DNA of 64,000 nucleotides from an uncultured Flavobacterium sp. (GTDB taxonomy: Bacteria; Bacteroidota; Bacteroidia; Flavobacteriales; Flavobacteriaceae): contig NZ_CAMLDD010000010.1 in NCBI RefSeq assembly GCF_946478785.1, positions 1 to 64,000 of the forward strand, in the 5' to 3' direction. The translations under genes and the position numbers were made by a program. Shown piece by piece: positions 53,186 through 61,919 of this stretch. Numbering within the stretch: the first letter of the stretch is position 1; each line of letters opens with the position of its first letter. Under the pieces are notes generated by a model. The model was given only the letters and a program-made list of their open reading frames with translations. It was not told the DNA's origin and searched no databases.

Positions 53186-53261
53186 CTGCAAGTTTTTCAA
53201 AACTTGCAGATTTGCGAAACATTAAATTTTAATACCTACAAGGTTTTGGAAACCTTGCAGG
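53186..53261. repeat. Paired REP hairpins upstream of the RAYT gene
   Basis: Hairpin 3 (53186-53209) has CTGCAAGTTTT and AAAACTTGCAG as perfect arms. Hairpin 4 (53234-53261) reads ACCTACAAGGTTTTGG then AAACCTTGCAGG. The pair is inverted like the one at 52513-52600, so the transposase gene is framed by two pairs. Confidence 0.85.
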
Positions 53262-53276
53262 AAAGCAACCGTATCC

Positions 53277-54302
53277 CTATTGCCCGTATTCCTTAACAGC
53301 ATCAATAAACGCTTTTGCGTGATCAACAGGAATATTTGGTAAAATTCCGTGACCTAAATTTACGATATATTTGTCTTTTCCGAATTCGTCAATCATTTCG
53401 TGAACCATTTTTTTTATGGTTGGAATTGGAGAGAGTAATCTTGACGGATCAAAATTTCCTTGTAAAGTAACGTTTCCACCAGATAAATAACGAGCATTTC
53501 TAGCTGAACAAGTCCAATCTACACCAAGAGCAGAAGCCTTACTTTTACCCATTTCGCCCAAAGCAAACCAGCATCCTTTTCCGAAAACAATAACCGGAGT
53601 AACCTCAGCCAAAGCATCAACAATCTGGTTGATGTATTTCCATGAAAATTCCTGATAATCAACCGGAGAAAGCATTCCGCCCCAAGAATCAAAAATCTGA
53701 ACGGCATTAACTCCAGCCTTTACTTTTTCTTTTAAATATAAAATAGTAGTATCTGTAATTTTTTGCAATAAAGTATGTGCTGCAACAGGGTTAGAGAAGC
53801 AGAAACCTTTTGCAGTATCAAAACTTTTAGAACCTTTACCTTCAACAGCATAACAAAATATTGTCCATGGTGAACCCGCGAAACCAATTAATGGCACTTC
53901 GTCGTTCAACATCTCTTTAGTCAATTTAATAGCGTCAAAAACGTAACCTAAAGTTTCATTCACATCCGGTACAAAAACCTGGTTTACCTGTTCCATTGTA
54001 CGAATCGGATCTGGAATGATTGGGCCTAAATTGTCTTTCAATTCTACATGGATTCCCATTGCGCGAGGCACAACCAAAATATCTGAAAACAAAATAGCAG
54101 CATCCGGAGCAATTCTGCGAATAGGCTGAACGGTAATTTCTGCCGCTAACTCAGGAGTTTCACATCTTGTGAAAAAGTCATATTTATCACGTAAAGCCCT
54201 GAATTCAGGTAAATATCTTCCTGCCTGACGCATCATCCATACTGGTGGGCGTTGAACTGTTTCTCCTTTTAATGCTTTTAAAAATAGGTCGTTTTTTAAC
54301 AT
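53277..54302 (-). CDS. hemE: Uroporphyrinogen decarboxylase
   Basis: This 341-residue cytoplasmic enzyme decarboxylates uroporphyrinogen III to coproporphyrinogen III. Signatures are [18 protein letters not shown] at about residue 18, [16 protein letters not shown] and VQIFDSWGG. It lies 48 bp after hemD in the run hemA-hemC-hemD-hemE. The REP pair begins directly downstream of its stop, so these hairpins may act as transcript ends or RNA stabilisers. Confidence 0.97.
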   Translation of the reverse strand: MLKNDLFLKALKGETVQRPPVWMMRQAGRYLPEFRALRDKYDFFTRCETPELAAEITVQPIRRIAPDAAILFSDILVVPRAMGIHVELKDNLGPIIPDPIRTMEQVNQVFVPDVNETLGYVFDAIKLTKEMLNDEVPLIGFAGSPWTIFCYAVEGKGSKSFDTAKGFCFSNPVAAHTLLQKITDTTILYLKEKVKAGVNAVQIFDSWGGMLSPVDYQEFSWKYINQIVDALAEVTPVIVFGKGCWFALGEMGKSKASALGVDWTCSARNARYLSGGNVTLQGNFDPSRLLSPIPTIKKMVHEMIDEFGKDKYIVNLGHGILPNIPVDHAKAFIDAVKEYGQ

Positions 54303-54350
54303 GGATTTTATTTTAGGTGCAAAGGCACAAAGTGACAGAGTTGCAAAGGT

Positions 54351-55016
54351 TTATTTATATTCGTGTAAAACATCTTCAATTACATCTTCAATTGTTGGCT
54401 GATCTGCAATGATGATGTTTTTGGTAATTTTATGTAAAGCGTCTGCAGTGGTTTCTCCAATGCAAAAGCAGGTTTCTTTTTTGATTGTATTGTCTTTCAA
54501 ATAACTTTCAACGCCGGACGGACTGAAAAATAAGATCCCGTCTACAGCAGTTTTTATTTTCTGAGGTGTTAATGACGTATCATAAACCTGAATTTCATTG
54601 AATTGCACCTCAGCATCTTTTAAAGCTTGTGGTAGCGTTTCTCTTCGGAGATTTCCACTGAAAAAAGTATAGCTTTCATTTCGGTAAATCAAAGTAATGA
54701 TTTCGGCTAAATCCGAAGCGTATCCGGTATAAGCCACAACATTGAAGCCACTTTCGGATAATAAAATCTTAGTTTTAAGGCCAACGCAAAAAACGTTTTT
54801 ACTTTTAAGTTCTTCCGCTTTTGGGTGTGATAAAACACTATGAACGGCATTTTGACTTGTAAAAATCAGATTTTCGTTAAGGTCTTTTAGTTCGAAAGAT
54901 TTATTTTGGGTTTGAATGAAATCAGCATCAATAATTTCAAGATTAGCATCAGTTAATGCTTGCTTTTGTTCGCCTGATAGCTTTTTTGTGGATAATATCT
55001 GAATTGATTTCGCCAT
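54351..55016 (-). CDS. hemD: Uroporphyrinogen-III synthase
   Basis: This 221-residue enzyme closes hydroxymethylbilane with ring-D inversion. The family is poorly conserved, but the two-domain pattern is present: ENLIFTSQNAVHSVL (about residue 50), GYASDLAEII, and in the second domain ILFFSPSGVESYL and CFCIGETTADAL. Its ATG overlaps the hemC stop, which is strong support for the call and implies translational coupling. Confidence 0.93.
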   Translation of the reverse strand: MAKSIQILSTKKLSGEQKQALTDANLEIIDADFIQTQNKSFELKDLNENLIFTSQNAVHSVLSHPKAEELKSKNVFCVGLKTKILLSESGFNVVAYTGYASDLAEIITLIYRNESYTFFSGNLRRETLPQALKDAEVQFNEIQVYDTSLTPQKIKTAVDGILFFSPSGVESYLKDNTIKKETCFCIGETTADALHKITKNIIIADQPTIEDVIEDVLHEYK

Positions 55017-55939
55017 TATTTTTTAAGAGATTCTTTAATAGATTGCATCAATTCTGTTCCGCCATTTTTTAGAATTTCTTGTGCCGAGTGGAAACCTAAT
55101 TTTTTCCATTCTGAAATGTCAACGGTTTTTTCGATTTCCAACTTTTGTTTTCCATCAACAGAAAGCAAAACGCCCTTGAAATGCAAAGTATCTTCGTCTT
55201 CATTATATTTTACCAAAGCTCCAATTGGCGCAGTACAACCACCTTCCAGCGTTCTCAAAAACTGACGTTCGATGTAAGTACAAATCTCCGTTTCGATATG
55301 ATTTAATTGAGAAATTGCGTCTAAAGTATAATTGTCATTTTCCATCGCCACAACCAGCATTGCTCCTTGTGCCGGTGCGGGAATCATCCAGTCTAAATTG
55401 ATATAATTTTCCGGTTTGATGTTGATGCGCTCCAAACCTGCAGCAGCAAAAACGGCTCCGTCCCAATTATTGTCTTGTAGTTTTTGCATACGTGTATTTA
55501 CGTTTCCACGTAAGTCAACCACTGTATGATTTGGGTATTTATTAAGCCATAATGCCTGACGACGCAGACTTCCGGTCGCAATGGTACTTGGATTAGTAAA
55601 ATCCGGATTTCCTTTGTGAACTAAAATATCTAAAACATTGGCTCTTTCTAAAACAGCGGCCTGAACAATACCTTTTGGTAATGCCGTAGGAACATCTTTC
55701 ATAGAATGAACTGCTATATCACAATCGCCGTTAATCATCGCAATATCCAGCGTTTTTGTGAAAATTCCAGTGATTCCGAGTTCGTAAAGAGGTTTGTCTA
55801 AAATAATATCTCCTGTAGATTTAACCGCAACAATTTCGGTTTTATAACCTAAGTCGTTTAACTGTTTTTCGACATTATGTGCTTGCCAAAGTGCCAATTC
55901 GCTGTCACGAGTTCCTATTCTGATAACTTTTTGAACCAT
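55016..55939 (-). CDS. hemC: Hydroxymethylbilane synthase (porphobilinogen deaminase)
   Basis: This 307-residue enzyme joins four porphobilinogens. Visible are IRIGTRDSELALWQA at the N-terminus, VHSMKDVPTALP, TGSLRRQALWL, and the Cys carrying the dipyrromethane cofactor in RTLEGGCTAPIGA. It overlaps hemD by its stop codon and follows hemA by 43 bp, where a small CCCTG/CAGGG hairpin (55952-55966) lies. Confidence 0.97.
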   Translation of the reverse strand: MVQKVIRIGTRDSELALWQAHNVEKQLNDLGYKTEIVAVKSTGDIILDKPLYELGITGIFTKTLDIAMINGDCDIAVHSMKDVPTALPKGIVQAAVLERANVLDILVHKGNPDFTNPSTIATGSLRRQALWLNKYPNHTVVDLRGNVNTRMQKLQDNNWDGAVFAAAGLERINIKPENYINLDWMIPAPAQGAMLVVAMENDNYTLDAISQLNHIETEICTYIERQFLRTLEGGCTAPIGALVKYNEDEDTLHFKGVLLSVDGKQKLEIEKTVDISEWKKLGFHSAQEILKNGGTELMQSIKESLKK

Positions 55940-55982
55940 ATTTTTTTTGAACCCTGAAAATCAGGGAACATTATTTTAGACT

Positions 55983-57287
55983 TTATGAAAGATTGATTTT
56001 GTATTTTTCTTCGACTGGTGAAGGAATTTTTTTTGGTGCAAGCTGCCCGATTTGAAAAACTTTTTCAATAAATTCAATACTTTCGTCTAATGTAGTATTT
56101 TCATCTTTTAAGTGACTTGCAAAATGATTTGTTATTTTTTGAATAATTCTTGAAGTAATTAAATCAGCCTGTATTTCATCAAAATTAATTGTTTTCTTTC
56201 TTTGCAAAGCCAATTCGCTGGCTGCAATATCATTTAACTTAGCTTTCAATGCATGTATAGTTGGGGCATATTTTCTACCATTTACCCAAGTATTTAATTC
56301 TAATTTCATATCCTCAATAATAGCTTCTGCAGCAGGAATATGTTGTTTTCTTCTTTCCAGGGTATCATCTGTGATTTGAGACAAATAATCTAAATGTATT
56401 AAGGTTACACCTGGTACTTGTTCAACATCCGGATTTACATTCCTTGGAATAGATAAGTCCAAAATCAATAAAGGTCTTTTTAAATTTAATAAAGTTTTGT
56501 CAATAGTTGGATTTTGTGCTCCGGTAGCTACCACCAAAATATCTGCCTGTTGAATTTCTTCTTGTAAATTGGCGTAATCTTTTACAATAACATTTAATTT
56601 TCCGGCTAATTTTTCTGCCTTGTTTTTTGTTCTGTTTATAAGCGTAATGTGTCCATTTTTAGTATGTTTTACTAAATTTTCACAGGTATTTCTGCCTATT
56701 TTTCCTGTTCCGAATAATAGAATGTTTTTGTTTCCAATATCTTCTACATTTCGGATAATATATTGAACCGATGCAAACGAAACGGATGTTGCACCAGAAG
56801 AAATTTCAGTATCTGTTTTGATTTTTTTGCTCGCCTGAATAACTGAATTTACCAAACGGTCCAGGAATGTATTTACTAAACCTGCTGCTTTGCTGTTATT
56901 AAATGCAATTTTAATTTGACTTATGATTTCAAAATCACCAAGAATCTGACTGTCTAAACCTGTTCCTACACGATACATGTGATTGATTGCCTCCTGGTTT
57001 TTATAGATATGTGCCACTTCACGAAATTCTTCTACGGATCCATTGCTGTTTTCGCATAGTAATTTAATTAACTCATACGGGTGATTGGCAAAACCATATA
57101 TTTCAGTTCTATTACAGGTAGAAGTTACAATCAATGATTCTATTCCTTCGGCTTTGGCCTGAACCAACAAATTAGATTGTGCTGTAGCATCTAAACTAAA
57201 TTTTCCTCTAATTGTGGCATCTGCTTTTTTATAACTTAAACCTAGAGCGTAAAAAGTGGTAGTTTTGGACATGTTAAATTTTTCCAT
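55983..57287 (-). CDS. hemA: Glutamyl-tRNA reductase
   Basis: This 434-residue enzyme makes glutamate-1-semialdehyde from glutamyl-tRNA, the first step of the C5 heme pathway. The catalytic Cys is in LIVTSTCNRTEIYGFA. The NADPH-binding domain shows NILLFGTGKIGRNTCENL, and the helical dimerisation domain follows. The start may be the Met six codons later (57272). It is the first gene of hemA-hemC-hemD-hemE, with a TAnnTTTG box 26 bp upstream. The matching hemL (aminomutase) is not in the window. Confidence 0.96.
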   Translation of the reverse strand: MEKFNMSKTTTFYALGLSYKKADATIRGKFSLDATAQSNLLVQAKAEGIESLIVTSTCNRTEIYGFANHPYELIKLLCENSNGSVEEFREVAHIYKNQEAINHMYRVGTGLDSQILGDFEIISQIKIAFNNSKAAGLVNTFLDRLVNSVIQASKKIKTDTEISSGATSVSFASVQYIIRNVEDIGNKNILLFGTGKIGRNTCENLVKHTKNGHITLINRTKNKAEKLAGKLNVIVKDYANLQEEIQQADILVVATGAQNPTIDKTLLNLKRPLLILDLSIPRNVNPDVEQVPGVTLIHLDYLSQITDDTLERRKQHIPAAEAIIEDMKLELNTWVNGRKYAPTIHALKAKLNDIAASELALQRKKTINFDEIQADLITSRIIQKITNHFASHLKDENTTLDESIEFIEKVFQIGQLAPKKIPSPVEEKYKINLS

Positions 57288-57312
57288 ATTATACTTTCCT
57301 TAAAAAGTTCAA

Positions 57313-57320
57313 CAAAATTA
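57313..57320 (-). promoter_or_regulatory. Promoter -7 box for hemA
   Basis: TAATTTTG on the minus strand matches TAnnTTTG and lies 26 bp before the hemA ATG. The rest of the 354-bp gap 57288-57641 holds the upstream terminator and no gene that I can see. Confidence 0.5.
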
Positions 57321-57598
57321 TTACTAACTAATTTATAAAAACAACGCTAGAGGTACTTTTTATATCGCTACTGGATAAATTGATTCAAATTGGTAATTCT
57401 AAATAGCATTTTGTGCCATTTATAGTGAAATCACGCATTCAATAACTTGTTATATATACTTATTCTAAATAATAACCTTGTTTTTGTTTTAAATATATAC
57501 GAAAAAATATCGCTATGAGTTCGGATATTGGTTTTGGATTTATAAATCATTCACTTTCATAATACTAGTGTAGAGAAATAAAAACAGTTTCGTGAAAT

Positions 57599-57624
57599 AA
57601 AACCCTACCTTTTTGAGGCAGGGT
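57599..57624 (-). terminator. Terminator after the globin lipoprotein gene
   Basis: On the minus strand ACCCTGCC and GGTAGGGT pair (one G:U), loop TCAAAAA, then TTTTATTTC. It separates the globin gene from hemA. Confidence 0.7.
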
Positions 57625-57641
57625 CTATTATGAGGAATGAA

Positions 57642-58235
57642 TTATTTTTGAACGATAGGAGTTCTCAATGATTCTAAAACAGCAACAATATCAGTATAAA
57701 GTTCTGTATTTGAAGCTACGCCATTTGCATTTGCAGCTGCACCAACATAACCTTCAAATTTTGTATAATCTGCATTACTTGATTTTGTTCCCATACGTGC
57801 ATTTACAGCCGGATCATGAGCCGCAACCATATTCAAGCCAGAATATTTGTTTACTGCATTAGTCCCACCGGTGTTGAAAGAAAAGAAATCTGTAAGATTG
57901 TCTACCAATATAGCCAGTTTAGTAGTATTACCAGCTCCAACTTCTGTTAATACGGGAGCAAAATGAGCACCAAGATTTCCAGAAGCATTTGATTGAACGT
58001 CTGCAACGATAAGTCCAACTGTAGAGTTAACTACTTTACGAAACGATAAACGTCCCTGTTCAATCATTTGTCCTGAATTATCTGGATCCGCTACCATTTT
58101 TGTTCCGCCTAATCGATCATAGATAGAGGCTTTTACTGGTGGTGCAGGCGTGTCGTCATCATTATTGCTGCAGGAAATTAAAGCTGTCGATGTAACGAAT
58201 AATACACAAAGTGCAATTCTAGAGAAATTTTTCAT
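57642..58235 (-). CDS. Lipoprotein with a truncated-hemoglobin-like domain
   Basis: This 197-residue protein has a lipoprotein signal (Cys22), then SNNDDDTP; acidic residues just after the Cys resemble the surface-export signal of Bacteroidota lipoproteins. The rest aligns by eye with group I truncated hemoglobins: the N-terminal YDRLGG (39-44), NLTDFFSFNTGG, YSGLNMVAAH with the likely proximal heme ligand His140, and a final helix ending LESLRTPIVQK. The usual short helix B region is replaced by a longer segment (about 50-105). The protein should bind heme outside the cytoplasm; its ligand and role are unknown. It is separated from hemA by a terminator and follows a small membrane-protein gene by 18 bp. 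Confidence 0.75.
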   Translation of the reverse strand: MKNFSRIALCVLFVTSTALISCSNNDDDTPAPPVKASIYDRLGGTKMVADPDNSGQMIEQGRLSFRKVVNSTVGLIVADVQSNASGNLGAHFAPVLTEVGAGNTTKLAILVDNLTDFFSFNTGGTNAVNKYSGLNMVAAHDPAVNARMGTKSSNADYTKFEGYVGAAANANGVASNTELYTDIVAVLESLRTPIVQK

Positions 58236-58253
58236 AATAAAAATATTAAAGGG

Positions 58254-58688
58254 TTAATTAAAAAATTGATTTACTTTCTGAGATAACTTGTAACTCATAC
58301 TATTTTGATTTACCGGACAAACTTCTTTGCTTGCTAAATGTGCCGGTAAAATAAAACGTTCGGCGTCATAAGGTCTTTTAGTCATTAATTCATTATATAC
58401 TTTTTCAGAATTAGTGATTTTATTGTTGTGGAAATACACTACTACATTTCTTTTAACTATGATCGAATCAGAAGTCAGTCCTTTTATAGATCTTAAATCT
58501 GAACAGATTTGTTTGGCCTGTAATGAATCTATATCTGATTTGAAATCAATTCGGCTGACTTGTAAATTCGGACTTTCGTAAACAGCAGGTTTTGCCGTTA
58601 TAATATGGAAGAGAAAAATGCCAAAAAATAATATGGTAATTATCAGCCCGGTCCTAAGAATTTTTTTGATTGTTTTGTTAGTTTTCAT
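58254..58688 (-). CDS. Small membrane-anchored protein of unknown function
   Basis: This 144-residue protein has one N-terminal transmembrane helix (TGLIITILFFGIFLFHII) and a periplasmic domain. The stretch from about residue 45 to 110 looks like a ferredoxin-type beta-alpha-beta fold as in HMA domains, but without a CxxC metal motif (two isolated Cys only). Function unknown. It lies 18 bp before the globin lipoprotein gene and is probably co-transcribed with it. Confidence 0.7.
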   Translation of the reverse strand: MKTNKTIKKILRTGLIITILFFGIFLFHIITAKPAVYESPNLQVSRIDFKSDIDSLQAKQICSDLRSIKGLTSDSIIVKRNVVVYFHNNKITNSEKVYNELMTKRPYDAERFILPAHLASKEVCPVNQNSMSYKLSQKVNQFFN

Positions 58689-58838
58689 ATTGATAATTTT
58701 AAAATGATTAAATTTTAAAAATTATATACGAGCACTTTTTTAAGTTGGTTTTAATAATTATAAGAAAAGTATTAATTTAGAATTGTTATGAATAACTTAA
58801 ACAATATAGTTTCGAATAAAACGTATGCAAACAGCTAA

Positions 58839-59678
58839 TTAGAATACTCTGGCAAGATTAAATCCAAAAAACACATCTCCTTTTGTCCAATCCCCGGTTG
58901 TTCTTGCAAGATATCCTGCTTCATCAATTCCCTGAGAACTGGTAAAATGCATCTGAAATACGTGTCCTCCTGTTTCTAAGTCAAAACCGATGGATAATGG
59001 ATTGTTATAAAGAGAATTTGCGGTTCTGTTTAAATGTGCCGCATAGTCAATATTTAATGACCAGCGTTTAGCAAATTTATATCTCCCTCCAAAACCGATA
59101 GCATATTGGGTATTGCTTTGGTCTACATTTTCAACAAAATTTTCATGAAAAAAAGTGGGAACTATTTCTAAGGACAGATTTTCAGAAAATTTTCTCGAAA
59201 TTAAAAGTTGCGCTACATAAGTCAGCTTGTTTTTAAATTCAAGCTTTGGATACAGGCTTTCTTTTAGCTTATTGTTGATAGATAAACTATTAAATCCTGC
59301 AATAGTAACAGGAAATCCGTTTTTTATTTGAGGGAGTAAAGTGTATTTTGTAGCAAAATCGTAGGCGAATTCACTTCGGGCAGCACTTACATTTAGTCCA
59401 TTTGTTATTCCGTATATAAATTTTATTTGTGTGTTGGCATTATCCAGTCCGTAGAAACCTTCAAAACCATCTTTTACAGAACCAAATCGATGAGCAACAA
59501 CAAAATACAAGTCTCCTTTTGCCGCCAATTTTGTAGATTCGAGATTAACAATTTTCAAGGCTTTAAATGCAGATGTCACTTTTTCTTTTGTAACAAGAGG
59601 TTCCACTCCATCTAATAAATCATCTTGACAATAGGACAGTAAAGGGAATAAAAACAGTAATAATAGGAGATTTTTCAT
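58839..59678 (-). CDS. DUF5777 family beta-barrel protein
   Basis: This 279-residue protein has a signal peptide (MKNLLLLLFLFPLLSYCQ), then FKALKIVNLESTKLAAKGDLYFVVAHRFG, which is typical for DUF5777. Alternating amphipathic strands follow, ending in Phe (FGFNLARVF), as expected for an outer-membrane barrel. Family function is unknown; it often sits near YceI and cytochrome genes, as here. It follows the OB-fold-like gene by 30 bp. Confidence 0.82.
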   Translation of the reverse strand: MKNLLLLLFLFPLLSYCQDDLLDGVEPLVTKEKVTSAFKALKIVNLESTKLAAKGDLYFVVAHRFGSVKDGFEGFYGLDNANTQIKFIYGITNGLNVSAARSEFAYDFATKYTLLPQIKNGFPVTIAGFNSLSINNKLKESLYPKLEFKNKLTYVAQLLISRKFSENLSLEIVPTFFHENFVENVDQSNTQYAIGFGGRYKFAKRWSLNIDYAAHLNRTANSLYNNPLSIGFDLETGGHVFQMHFTSSQGIDEAGYLARTTGDWTKGDVFFGFNLARVF

Positions 59679-59708
59679 AGGGTTTAGTTTTTTAATTTTT
59701 TATTTGTT

Positions 59709-60098
59709 TTAACGGACAATGGAACTTTGATCTATTTTAAATTCCTGCAGTAATTCATCATACCCTAAAAACCGTCCTTTAATTTTTAGTGTTTTGCCAG
59801 CAACAATTTCTTTTGGCAAGCTGTCTTTGAATGTTGCAAATATTTTTTCACCAAGAACAATTCCTTTATTAGAAGTATCAATAGCGGTTATCTGCGCTGT
59901 TAGTTCAATCGTTTTGTCCTGGTATTTTATATAAGCGAGACTGTCATTTAGAGTAAAATCCTTTTCAAGTCCGGAAACGATCACTGTATAATCGGCAGTT
60001 TCTGCATCAATATCCCTATGATCCTGGTAGGCGTAGAAGTAAACCGAGATTCCAATTATTAGAGAAAGTAAGAGTGTAATAAGTATTTTTTTTTTCAT
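59709..60098 (-). CDS. Membrane-anchored OB-fold-like protein
   Basis: This 129-residue protein has an N-terminal transmembrane helix (ILITLLLSLIIGISVYFYAY). The periplasmic beta-rich domain (about 35-125) has an OB-type pattern (ELTAQITAIDTSNKGIVLGEKIFATF..GKTLKIKGRFLGYDELLQEFKID), as in tRNA_anti-like proteins. It is first in a minus-strand pair with the DUF5777 gene and divergent from the cytochrome c gene. Function unknown. Confidence 0.72.
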   Translation of the reverse strand: MKKKILITLLLSLIIGISVYFYAYQDHRDIDAETADYTVIVSGLEKDFTLNDSLAYIKYQDKTIELTAQITAIDTSNKGIVLGEKIFATFKDSLPKEIVAGKTLKIKGRFLGYDELLQEFKIDQSSIVR

Positions 60099-60276
60099 GG
60101 CTTGTTTTTTAGTGCTTGGAATTATCTACGTTAAAAACTTCCTATTGGATTTAATCTAAAAAATAAGCCTCCCTAAAAATCTACATCATGTATTTCAACG
60201 TATATGTTTTCGAACTGCTTTTGTAATTCATTAAAGTTTATAAAGGCAATTATTGTTTAAACTAAAACCAATCGTT

Positions 60277-60645
60277 ATGAACTTAAAAACGCTATTAGCA
60301 GTTTTATCATTTGCTTCAATCCTCGTGAGTTGCACAGATGATAATCCAGGTACTTTAATTGATACCCCGCCAATTACAGGTGTGGCAACATACAATCAAA
60401 ATGTCAAATCTATTATCGACAATAATTGTGTTGTATGTCACGCCACTGTTCCAAAAAATGGAGCGCCCATGTCGTTAGTTACCTATGATCAGGTAAAAGA
60501 TGCCGTTTTAAATCGTGGATTGCTTACCCGAATTTCTTTAGAAAACGGTAATAGCTCCTTAATGCCAAAAGGAGGTCCAAGATTACCACAAACTACAATT
60601 GATGTTATTAAAAAATGGGAACAAGATGGGTTATTAGAACAATAA
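60277..60645 (+). CDS. Cytochrome c lipoprotein (high-potential-type heme site)
   Basis: This 122-residue protein starts best at ATG 60277, which gives a lipoprotein signal (MNLKTLLAVLSFASILVSC); an upstream ATG at 60253 adds eight residues. The heme motif CVVCH lies in IIDNNCVVCHATVPKNGAPM, with a possible axial Met in NSSLMPKGGPRLPQ. The domain resembles the cytochrome c found with planctomycete-type and YceI-linked proteins. It starts a plus-strand run with two YceI genes (9 bp gap). Confidence 0.85.
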   Translation: MNLKTLLAVLSFASILVSCTDDNPGTLIDTPPITGVATYNQNVKSIIDNNCVVCHATVPKNGAPMSLVTYDQVKDAVLNRGLLTRISLENGNSSLMPKGGPRLPQTTIDVIKKWEQDGLLEQ

Positions 60646-60654
60646 TCCGACAAA

Positions 60655-61197
60655 ATGATGAAAAAAATTATACTTCTGCCAATGCTATTGGCTTCATGTA
60701 TTGTTTTGTCGCAAGATAAAATGATAACTAAATCAGGAACAGTAACTATTGAAGCTTCTGTTCCTTCTTTCCAGCCGGTTAAGGGAACAAATAATAATGT
60801 AACTTTTGTTTTAAACCCAAAAACAGGAGAAATTGCAAGCCTGGCTTTAATGAAAGGCTACGAATTTGAAATGGCCTTGATGGAAGAACATTTTAATGAA
60901 AATTACATGGAAACGGATAAATATCCGAAAGCAGTTTTTAGAGGACAAATTGAAGGATTTGACGCAAACAAATTAACGGAAGACTATAAAGATTATATCA
61001 TAAAAGGAAAATTAGAGCTCCATGGTAAATCGAAAGACATAAATATAAATGCAAAAATTACCAGAACAGGTACCCGAATTAGTGTTTTTTCAGATTTCTC
61101 GGTAAATACCAGTGATTTTGATATACCAATTCCGGCGCTTATTAAATATAAGCTTGATAATAAGGTAAATATTCAAATTATTGCTGTTTTGAAATAA
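60655..61197 (+). CDS. YceI family periplasmic protein, copy 1
   Basis: This 180-residue protein has a signal peptide (ending CIVLSQ) and the YceI lipocalin-like barrel: TVTIEASVPSFQPV, EEHFNENYMETDKYPKAVFRG, IIKGKLELHGKSKDI. YceI proteins bind isoprenoid or quinone-like lipids. It is 9 bp after the cytochrome gene and followed by a close paralog. Confidence 0.92.
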   Translation: MMKKIILLPMLLASCIVLSQDKMITKSGTVTIEASVPSFQPVKGTNNNVTFVLNPKTGEIASLALMKGYEFEMALMEEHFNENYMETDKYPKAVFRGQIEGFDANKLTEDYKDYIIKGKLELHGKSKDININAKITRTGTRISVFSDFSVNTSDFDIPIPALIKYKLDNKVNIQIIAVLK

Positions 61198-61249
61198 GAA
61201 ACGGGAGAATAATAAGATAGTACAAAAGCCAATAATTAAAATCAAGATC

Positions 61250-61789
61250 ATGAAAAAAATTATACTCATAGCAATACTGTATGTTTCTGCAATTGGCATT
61301 TCACAAGAAAAAAGAATCAGTAAAACAGGAAAAATTACTTTTGAAGCTTCGGTTCCTTCATTTGAAGAAGTTTTAGCAACCAATACCAATGTTACTTTTG
61401 TTCTAAATACGGCTACAGGTGAAATTGCGAGTTTAGCCTTAATGAAAGGATTTCGATTTAAAGTCGCTTTGATGGAAGAACATTTTAATGAAAATTACAT
61501 TGAAAGTGATCAATATCCGAAAGCAATATTTAAAGGAAAAATACAAGATTTCGCTTTAAACAGTCTTATCACGGGTTCTCAGGATTTTATTATAAAAGGC
61601 AAGTTAGAACTTCACGGAAAAGTGAAGGATATAACCGCCAAATCGAGGATAAGCATGTCGGGATCGGGAATTAGTATTGTGTCTAATTTTGATGTAAATG
61701 CCAGCGATTTTAACATTGTAATACCTTCTATAGTGAAAAACAAAGTTTCTAATAAAATAAATGTTCAGATTGTAGCTATTTTAAAATAA
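61250..61789 (+). CDS. YceI family periplasmic protein, copy 2
   Basis: This 179-residue paralog of the preceding gene has the same layout: KITFEASVPSFEEV, EEHFNENYIESDQYPKAIFKG, IIKGKLELHGKVKDI. The signal peptide is IILIAILYVSAIGISQ. The two proteins are similar over their full length, pointing to a tandem duplication that has since diverged. It is the last gene of the cassette before the AraC regulator. Confidence 0.92.
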   Translation: MKKIILIAILYVSAIGISQEKRISKTGKITFEASVPSFEEVLATNTNVTFVLNTATGEIASLALMKGFRFKVALMEEHFNENYIESDQYPKAIFKGKIQDFALNSLITGSQDFIIKGKLELHGKVKDITAKSRISMSGSGISIVSNFDVNASDFNIVIPSIVKNKVSNKINVQIVAILK

Positions 61790-61919
61790 TGTGCACAAAC
61801 AATAAAGATTTTATAAATTTAGAAGCAAGTAAACAATAAACCATCAAAAAGATTTAATTTTGAAAGGCCAATTATTCGTTTTATAAAAACGGCAATAGTA
61901 ATCAGAAAGTAAATCAAAA

